36,797 bases of DNA, taken from assembly GCA_024686035.1 (NCBI GenBank), contig JAIBDW010000011.1, positions 1 to 36,797 on the forward strand, given 5' to 3'. This DNA is from Oceanospirillaceae bacterium. Lineage in GTDB: Bacteria > Pseudomonadota > Gammaproteobacteria > Pseudomonadales > Balneatricaceae. Position 1 is the stretch's first letter. Each line of letters starts with the position of its first letter. The position numbers and the translations under genes are program-made. Under the pieces are notes generated by a model, which was given only the letters and a program-made list of their open reading frames with translations, ran no database searches and was not told the DNA's origin. Positions 28,273-36,797 of this stretch are shown piece by piece.

Positions 28273-29297
28273 GCTTTTTTCTCCCCACTCAAGCTAGACG
28301 TTTGATTAGCTTGGGCTTGACGCTGTTGCATTTGGCCACTCATCGCCATTGACATCACCGCCATGCGTAACGCAATGCCATACCCAACTTGATTTAGGAT
28401 CATCGACTGTGGGCCATCAGCGACCGCCGATTCAATTTCAATGCCGCGATTTATAGGCCCAGGGTGCATGACGATGGCATCAGGTTTAGCTTGCGCCAGA
28501 CGCGCCGTTGTCAGTCCATATAAACGAAAATACTCGCCGGCAGAGGGCAAAAAAGCGCTCGCCATACGTTCTGTCTGTAACCGCAGCATGATGATTACGT
28601 CAGTGCCAGATATGCCGCTGTCCATGTTGTTATGGGTTGAGACTCCCATATTCTCAATGCCTTGCGGCATAAGTGTGTTGGGCCCCACTAGACGTATATC
28701 CTTGCAGCCTAATATTTTTAGCGCGTGGATCTGGTCTCGAGCCACTCTGGAGTGAGAGATATCACCCACTATGGCGACTGATAGTGGTTCAAAGTGGCCT
28801 TTATGGCGGCGAATGGTCAGCATGTCCAGCATCGCTTGAGTAGGGTGTGCGTGGCGGCCATCTCCGGCATTGATAATGGCTACATTGGGAGTGACTTGTT
28901 CGGCAATAAAGTGTGCTGCACCTGAGTCGCTATGACGCACCACAAACATATCACTGTGCATGGCGCGTAAATTTTGTAAGGTATCTAGCAAGCTTTCACC
29001 CTTGCTGGTGGCGGAGGTTTTAATATCTAAGGTCAATACATCGGCAGATAGTCGTTTGGCTGCAAGTTCAAAGGTGCTGCGAGTGCGAGTAGAGTTCTCA
29101 AAAAATAAGTTCACTACGGTTCGGCCACGCAGCAAAGGCACTTTTTTGATCTCTTGATTACCGACCACTACAAATGAATCAGCGGTATCTAAAATACGCT
29201 CTAGCATTAGGCGATCTAGCCCTTCTGGGGTTAAAAAGTGGCGTAATTCACCGTCCTTAGTGAGCTGTAAATTAGATGAACTACTCATGATTAGCAT
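28269..29297 (-). CDS. pyrB: aspartate carbamoyltransferase catalytic subunit
   Basis: '[31 protein letters not shown]', '[20 protein letters not shown]', '[29 protein letters not shown]'. Alternative start 29288. Confidence 0.97.
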   Translation of the reverse strand: MLIMSSSSNLQLTKDGELRHFLTPEGLDRLMLERILDTADSFVVVGNQEIKKVPLLRGRTVVNLFFENSTRTRSTFELAAKRLSADVLTLDIKTSATSKGESLLDTLQNLRAMHSDMFVVRHSDSGAAHFIAEQVTPNVAIINAGDGRHAHPTQAMLDMLTIRRHKGHFEPLSVAIVGDISHSRVARDQIHALKILGCKDIRLVGPNTLMPQGIENMGVSTHNNMDSGISGTDVIIMLRLQTERMASAFLPSAGEYFRLYGLTTARLAQAKPDAIVMHPGPINRGIEIESAVADGPQSMILNQVGYGIALRMAVMSMAMSGQMQQRQAQANQTSSLSGEKKA

Positions 29298-29817
29298 GCT
29301 CTATAATGGATAATTGAAGTACTTCAGGTCCTTGAAGTTGTAAATACTGCCCTGGTGCTAAGTCTAATGTAAGTGCACACGCATCGGCTTGGATAGGGAG
29401 CTCCCTTTGGTTAACACTGCAAAGGGTGATTAGCTTTATGCTTGCAGGCCTGCCAAAATCAAACAACTCATTCATCGCTGCACGCACAGTGCGGCCGCTC
29501 ATTAAAACATCATCCACCAGCAGTAAATGCCGGTCATTAATGTTGAAGGGTAACGATGAAGGGCGAACGATAGGGTGTAATCCATTTTTAGAAAAATCAT
29601 CTCTATAAAAAGTGATGTCTAGTTCGCCAAAGGGGACTTGGAGGTGGCTTGCAACAACCTTAGCTAGCCAAGCGCCACCGGTGTGAACACCTATAACAAG
29701 AGGCTGTTCGATGTTTTGGGACGTCAGTAATTGGTCTACTTGATCTAATAAATTGGTAACAAGGGCGGGAGTATCTGCCAATTCTGGGTATTGTGGGGTG
29801 CGTGTAGCTCCCATCAT
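29281..29817 (-). CDS. pyrR: bifunctional pyr operon regulator/uracil phosphoribosyltransferase PyrR
   Basis: '[19 protein letters not shown]', PRPP loop '[37 protein letters not shown]'. Confidence 0.94.
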   Translation of the reverse strand: MMGATRTPQYPELADTPALVTNLLDQVDQLLTSQNIEQPLVIGVHTGGAWLAKVVASHLQVPFGELDITFYRDDFSKNGLHPIVRPSSLPFNINDRHLLLVDDVLMSGRTVRAAMNELFDFGRPASIKLITLCSVNQRELPIQADACALTLDLAPGQYLQLQGPEVLQLSIIEHANHE

Positions 29818-29873
29818 GGTTCCTCTTTGTCAGTGTGTGCACGCTTATCTTAGTGCTTATTGAAATTAGCGAT

Positions 29874-30326
29874 TTAAAAAGGCACAGTCGATAAGCGGTG
29901 TTGAGTTTCATTAAACCAGCTTTGGAGTATCAATGCAGCCGCAATGCCGTCAACTCCGTGTTTTTTCCAATCTGTGCCACCGCCGCTTTGAAGATGCTCT
30001 TGTTTTGCAGCTTGGGTGGAAAGTCGTTCATCCACTAGATAACAAGGGCAGTCAAAGCGGGCACTAATTCGGTTTGCAAACTTGCGTGCTCTTATGGCCA
30101 TCTCACTAGTAGTGCCGTCCATATTATACGGAATTCCTACTACAAATGCTTGTGCATGCCATTCGGTGACTAAGGCATCAAGTATTTGCCAATTAGGAAT
30201 ACCATCTTTAGCGTTTATCGGCGCTAGGACAATGGGCTGGGTATGCGGGTTACTTGCAAAAGCAGCCCCAATACGTTTGGAACCAAAGTCAAAGCCTAAC
30301 AAATTTAGGGGTTTATCCATGGCCAA
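29874..30326 (-). CDS. ruvX: Holliday junction resolvase RuvX/YqgF
   Basis: 'LLGFDFGSKRIGAAFASNP', 'FVVGIPYNMDGTTSEMAIRARKFANRI', 'VDERLSTQAAKQ', 'KKHGVDGIAAALILQSW'. Confidence 0.96.
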   Translation of the reverse strand: MAMDKPLNLLGFDFGSKRIGAAFASNPHTQPIVLAPINAKDGIPNWQILDALVTEWHAQAFVVGIPYNMDGTTSEMAIRARKFANRISARFDCPCYLVDERLSTQAAKQEHLQSGGGTDWKKHGVDGIAAALILQSWFNETQHRLSTVPF

Positions 30327-30891
30327 TTTTTGTCGAAATTAGGTTGATGTCGATACCAAGTGAATCGGTCGCAGCTTGGAAGCGATCTTCTGGCGCCATA
30401 TTAAATACGATGTCGGCATCAAAAGGGCAACATAACCAAGCGTTGTCGGCCAACTCCGCTTCTAATTGGCCAGGCCCCCAGCCAGCGTACCCTAAGGCTA
30501 TCAAACTATGCTCTGGTCCAGCAGAATGGGCAATGTCATCAATGACATCAGAGGAGGTGGTCAGGCATAAGTCCTCAGATACACGAATGCTAGAGGTCCA
30601 TTCTTTGTTACTTAAAGGGGTATGCAACACAAAGCCATGCTCTGGCTGCACAGGGCCACCAGCAAATATGATTTTATCTGCGTCAGTTACATTGCGATCT
30701 GAGATATTAAGCTGTGGCAATATGTCAATAAATTCAATGTTATTGGCCCTATTTATCACTAATCCCATAGCGCCTTGTTCATTGTGCTCACAAATGTAGA
30801 CCAAACTACGAACAAAATTCTCATCTTCCATTTGTGGCATTGAAATGAGCATAAAATTATGTAGGTTGTTTTCGTTTGGTTTTTCAGTCAC
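30313..30891 (-). CDS. algH: YqgE/AlgH family protein
   Basis: 'FMLISMPQMEDENFVRSLVYICEHNEQGAMGLVINR', 'FAGGPVQPEHGFVLH', 'ALGYAGWGPGQLEAELADNAWL'. Confidence 0.96.
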   Translation of the reverse strand: MTEKPNENNLHNFMLISMPQMEDENFVRSLVYICEHNEQGAMGLVINRANNIEFIDILPQLNISDRNVTDADKIIFAGGPVQPEHGFVLHTPLSNKEWTSSIRVSEDLCLTTSSDVIDDIAHSAGPEHSLIALGYAGWGPGQLEAELADNAWLCCPFDADIVFNMAPEDRFQAATDSLGIDINLISTKIGHG

Positions 30892-31850
30892 TAAACACTC
30901 CTTGTGGCCAATACTTGGCTGATGTGCTGCATGAGCACACCCGCAATATTAGAGCCTGTTTGTTCATCAATTTCACGAATACATGTGGGGCTTGTGACGT
31001 TAATTTCTGTGAGGCTGTCACCAATGACATCAAGGCCTGCAAAGTGTATTTCTTTAGCTCTAAGAACAGGGCCGATCTTTTCACAGATCCAGCGGTCACG
31101 ATCTGTAAGTGGCCTAGCTACACCCAAACCACCTGCGGCTAAGTTACCTCGTGTTTCACCAGAAGAGGGTATGCGGGCTAAAACGTGGTCCACTGGATAC
31201 CCATTGATCATTAAAATACGCTTGTCACCATCTTTAATTTCTGGCAAATAACGCTGTGCCATAATTTGTTGTTGGCCAAATTCAGTGAGAGTTTCAATAA
31301 TCACATTAAGATTGGGCTCGTCTTTACGCGCGCGGAAAATAGACGCACCACCCATGCCGTCAAGGGGTTTGAAAATGACATCTTCATGCAGGGTATGAAA
31401 GGCTTTAAGGACACCTGCATCACTTGCGACTAAAACCTGCGGACAGCATTCAGGAAATTGTGTGGCAAATAGTTTTTCGTTACAGTCTCGCAAGCTTTGA
31501 GGCTTATTGATAATCAACGCCCCAGCTTCTTCCGCCTGGCTAAGTAGGTAGGTAGTGTGTAAAAAATTAGTGTCAAAAGGCGGATCTTTGCGCATTAATA
31601 TGACATCAAGATCACCCAAAGCCTGGGGTTGTTGCACGCCTAAATCATAAAAGTGAGTTGGATCGCGCATGACTTTTAATTCACACATAAGTCCCATCGC
31701 TTCACCTTGCTGCGCATAGAGGTGTTGGGGTTCCATATAAAATAAGTCCCAGCCCAAATCTTGCGCAGCCCACAACATGGCTAGAGAACTGTCTTTTTTA
31801 TAGTTAATGTTGTGGATCGGATCCATCACAATGCCAAGGCGTATGGTCAT
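30891..31850 (-). CDS. gshB: glutathione synthetase
   Basis: 'IRLGIVMDPIHNINYKKDSSLAMLWAAQDLGWDLFYMEPQHL', 'DVIFKPLDGMGGASIFR', 'INVTSPTCIREIDEQTGSNIAGVL'. Confidence 0.97.
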   Translation of the reverse strand: MTIRLGIVMDPIHNINYKKDSSLAMLWAAQDLGWDLFYMEPQHLYAQQGEAMGLMCELKVMRDPTHFYDLGVQQPQALGDLDVILMRKDPPFDTNFLHTTYLLSQAEEAGALIINKPQSLRDCNEKLFATQFPECCPQVLVASDAGVLKAFHTLHEDVIFKPLDGMGGASIFRARKDEPNLNVIIETLTEFGQQQIMAQRYLPEIKDGDKRILMINGYPVDHVLARIPSSGETRGNLAAGGLGVARPLTDRDRWICEKIGPVLRAKEIHFAGLDVIGDSLTEINVTSPTCIREIDEQTGSNIAGVLMQHISQVLATRSV

Positions 31851-31876
31851 GGGTTCTATGTCTCAATGAATAGGAG

Positions 31877-32602
31877 TTAAAGATCGCCCCAAATATATTG
31901 CAGTAATGTTAAAGCTGCTAGGGGTGCTGTTTCTGTGCGCAGTATGCGCGGGCCCAAATTTAACCCAGTATAGCCTTGTGCTTGAGCTTGCTCAACTTCT
32001 TGATCAGTGAATCCGCCCTCTGGCCCTATGAGCAAGGCGCAGCTTACAGGCGTCTGTTGTGATGCTAAAGGTTGAGTTTGGTGTGGGTGCAATACAAGCT
32101 TGCTTTGGGCGTGAGTGCGTTCAAGCCAGTCATTTAATAATGCGGGAGGGTAGATATGAGGAATATCTATTCGGCCACTTTGTTCGCAGGCACTAATAGC
32201 AATTTGTTGCCAATGGGCGAGGCGTTTTGCTTGGCGCGTAGCATCTAGCTTGACTTCACAGCGACGACTAAAAAGAGGGGTGATTTCGTTTACCCCAAGT
32301 TCAGTGGCTTTTTGAATAGCGTAATCCATGCGTTCGCCACGAGACATCACTTGGCCTAAGTGAGTGTGTAATGAAGAGGCGGGAGGACCAGGCAAGCAAG
32401 CGTTTACAAACACCTTGACGTGCTTTTTATTCACACTTTCGATGTGAGCACTTACTTGCTCTGCAAGATCGTTAAAAATAATGACTTCTTGCTGGGCCTG
32501 CATGCGCAGAACCTTGCCTATATAATGACTAGCAGCTGCTTCAAGCGTTATGGTTTGCTCTAATGGCAGTGGCTGCGGTGTATATAGGCGAGGAATACGC
32601 AA
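31877..32602 (-). CDS. rsmE: 16S rRNA (uracil1498-N3)-methyltransferase RsmE
   Basis: 'HYIGKVLRMQAQQEVIIFND', 'QKATELGVNEITPLFSRRCEVK', 'LLIGPEGGFTDQEVEQAQAQGYTGLNLGPRILRTETAPLAAL'. Confidence 0.96.
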   Translation of the reverse strand: MRIPRLYTPQPLPLEQTITLEAAASHYIGKVLRMQAQQEVIIFNDLAEQVSAHIESVNKKHVKVFVNACLPGPPASSLHTHLGQVMSRGERMDYAIQKATELGVNEITPLFSRRCEVKLDATRQAKRLAHWQQIAISACEQSGRIDIPHIYPPALLNDWLERTHAQSKLVLHPHQTQPLASQQTPVSCALLIGPEGGFTDQEVEQAQAQGYTGLNLGPRILRTETAPLAALTLLQYIWGDL

Positions 32603-32605
32603 GGC

Positions 32606-33775
32606 TTATAAACCAGCAGCTTGGCGTAAAACGTCAGCTTTGTCTGTGTATTCCCAAGTGAAGTTTGGGTTTTCACGGCCAAAGTGGCCATAGGCAGCAG
32701 TCGCTCGATAAATAGGGCGCTTTAGATTTAACATATCCACTAAACCTCCTGCATTGAGGTTGAAGTGTTTGCGTACTAAGGCTTCAATAGCTGTGTCGCT
32801 TATTTTGCCGCTGCCAAACGTATTAAGACTAATAGAAGTAGGCTCAGATACCCCAATAGCGTATGAAATTTGTATTTCGCAACGATCAGCTAATCCAGCA
32901 GCAACAATATTTTTAGCCACATATCGGCCAGCATAGGCCGCGCTGCGATCAACTTTAGAGGGGTCTTTGCCAGAGAAGGCACCGCCACCATGGCGAGCCA
33001 TACCACCATAGGTGTCTACAATAATCTTACGCCCAGTTAAGCCACAATCACCGACAGGGCCACCAATCACAAAGTTACCTGTTGGGTTGATATGATATTT
33101 GGTTTCTTTTGTGAGCCAGTGTGCAGGTATTACAGGGCGAATGATATGTTCCATAACGCCTGCCCGAAGACTTTCTAAATCAATATCAGAGCTGTGTTGG
33201 GTCGATAATACGACCGCGTCTATGGATAAAGGCTTGCCATCAGCACCGTAACGGAATGTAAGTTGGCTTTTAGCATCTGGGCGCAGCCAAGACAAGGTGC
33301 CATTTTTGCGCACTTTAGCCTGTTGTTGCATTAACCGATGAGCATAATGAATTGGTGCAGGCATGAGGCTTTCGGTCTCATTGCTGGCATAGCCAAACAT
33401 TAGGCCTTGATCGCCAGCGCCTTGCTCTTTGTTATCTTCAGCATTTTGGTCTACACCCATAGCAATATCTGAAGACTGTTTGCCAATGGCATTTAAGATA
33501 GCGCAAGAGGCGCCGTCAAAGCCCATTTCAGAAGAAGTGTAACCGATGTCTGTAATCACTTCTCTCACTAGGTCTTCTATATCGACCCAAGATTTGGTGC
33601 GCACTTCACCTGCCACCAAAACCAAACCAGTTTTAATGAGGGTTTCTACTGCAACGCGGGATTCGGGGTCTTTGTCCAGCATGGCATCTAGGATGGCATC
33701 GGAAATCTGGTCGGCGATTTTATCAGGATGCCCTTCGGACACTGACTCGGAGGTAAATAGAGTGTATTGGTTCAT
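32606..33775 (-). CDS. metK: S-adenosylmethionine synthetase
   Basis: '[28 protein letters not shown]', '[16 protein letters not shown]', '[51 protein letters not shown]'. ORF track start 33781; MNQYTLF start preferred. Confidence 0.98.
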   Translation of the reverse strand: MNQYTLFTSESVSEGHPDKIADQISDAILDAMLDKDPESRVAVETLIKTGLVLVAGEVRTKSWVDIEDLVREVITDIGYTSSEMGFDGASCAILNAIGKQSSDIAMGVDQNAEDNKEQGAGDQGLMFGYASNETESLMPAPIHYAHRLMQQQAKVRKNGTLSWLRPDAKSQLTFRYGADGKPLSIDAVVLSTQHSSDIDLESLRAGVMEHIIRPVIPAHWLTKETKYHINPTGNFVIGGPVGDCGLTGRKIIVDTYGGMARHGGGAFSGKDPSKVDRSAAYAGRYVAKNIVAAGLADRCEIQISYAIGVSEPTSISLNTFGSGKISDTAIEALVRKHFNLNAGGLVDMLNLKRPIYRATAAYGHFGRENPNFTWEYTDKADVLRQAAGL

Positions 33776-33842
33776 AACCATGCCTCGTAATTGAATACTA
33801 ATCGACGCTTTACTGACATCGTTAGCAGTGACTTAATTACCA

Positions 33843-33922
33843 GCCTAGAACATTGTTCTGGCGAGTGCCTAAAGTTTTGCGGAAAAACTCAAACATGAGG
33901 TAGCAAAACGAGCCGTATTATA
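33843..33922 (-). promoter_or_regulatory. candidate metK promoter and structured leader
   Basis: Minus-strand TATAAT (plus ATTATA 33917-33922), then hairpin GUUUUGC...CUC-AUGUUU-GAG...GCAAAAC (33874-33909), then GCC-AGAAC-AAU-GUUCU-A-GGC (33843-33862). Confidence 0.4.
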
Positions 33923-34105
33923 GGCTATGAGAAGATATATTGCACAGCTAATTGCAGTCAAGATTGTGTAAAAATGCATCTGGTGTCGTGGTGTTTTTAG
34001 ACCAGCACAGACGCTCTTTTAGTGAGTCGTGTAATTTAGAAATCCACATCAATGCTTCCCAGAGTGTTATAATAAATGGTTGCCATTATTTATGAGGAAA
34101 TATAC

Positions 34106-34378
34106 ATGAAAGACAAAGGGTACGCTGCGTGGGCTGTATCAAGAGCAAAGGGTAGAAATAAATACATATTTTTTAATGGTGTTCTTTTATACGGCATTCC
34201 CATGTTTATTTTTTCTGCCTTCGTTATTAATAAACCACTTGAAGGTGGGTACAACGTGATTAGTATGGCCCAAAGTTTAGGTATTTGGAGTTTTGCTGGA
34301 ATGGTGATTGGGATAAACACCTGGTTCAATAATGAGCGCCAATATCGCAAAGCCACAAAAACTCACGAGAAAACTTAA
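34106..34378 (+). CDS. hypothetical small membrane protein (two predicted TM segments)
   Basis: MKDKGYAAWAVSRAKGRNKYIFFNGVLLYGIPMFIFSAFVINKPLEGGYNVISMAQSLGIWSFAGMVIGINTWFNNERQYRKATKTHEKT; GAGGA SD upstream of ATG 34106. No family recognised. Confidence 0.6.
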   Translation: MKDKGYAAWAVSRAKGRNKYIFFNGVLLYGIPMFIFSAFVINKPLEGGYNVISMAQSLGIWSFAGMVIGINTWFNNERQYRKATKTHEKT

Positions 34379-34607
34379 GCGTGTGGGTTAGGATGCACGA
34401 CCATCTATAAACCTAAATTGACGATTTTGGTGATCTAAATCTAACTTTCTGAAATAAAATCATTCAGATTGCTCCTTAGCAAGTACTAATTGCGCTAAAT
34501 AAGAATTAATCCTTTAAGAATGCCATATCTTGATTGTGTCTGAGGCTTGAGTAGGGGAAAATACACGTTTACAAATTTGTGTATTTAACCCTCTGAAGGA
34601 ACCATTC

Positions 34608-36797
<2,190 letters not shown>

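Overview
The window is a dense gammaproteobacterial chromosomal segment, mostly core metabolism. I see no mobile element, CRISPR array, rRNA or tRNA. From left to right:
- A truncated M20-type hydrolase, astC/argD-like aminotransferase and 180-kDa NAD-glutamate dehydrogenase (gdhB), divergent from an ArgR/GlxA-type AraC regulator and a MarC/YhgN protein.
- An SDR, then sdaA with an XRE-cupin regulator, rdgB-hemW, DUF4426, a second SDR, and yggT-xseB-ispA-dxs.
- ribA, ettA, an MscS channel, proC-yggS, and a HisP/J/Q/M-type basic amino acid ABC importer.
- A DNA-binding protein carrying a degenerate receiver domain.
- A minus-strand run metK-rsmE-gshB-algH-ruvX-pyrR-pyrB-pyrC', then a small membrane ORF, tktA and the start of a GAPDH/epd gene.

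I did not find a clearly new multi-gene system. The items most worth checking are:
- Two similarly spaced GTCGC-N8-AA-N5-nnTCTA-N8-AA elements, in the gdhB/argR intergenic region and upstream of the ABC importer about 15 kb away, suggesting a local arginine regulon.
- A cluster of four palindromes upstream of sdaA, including a perfect TTGTGGTCTGACCACAA.
- A helix-turn-helix/receiver fusion whose phosphoacceptor Asp is Asn.
- A PyrC' that has lost the DxHxH metal motif.
- Structured candidate leaders before ribA and metK.
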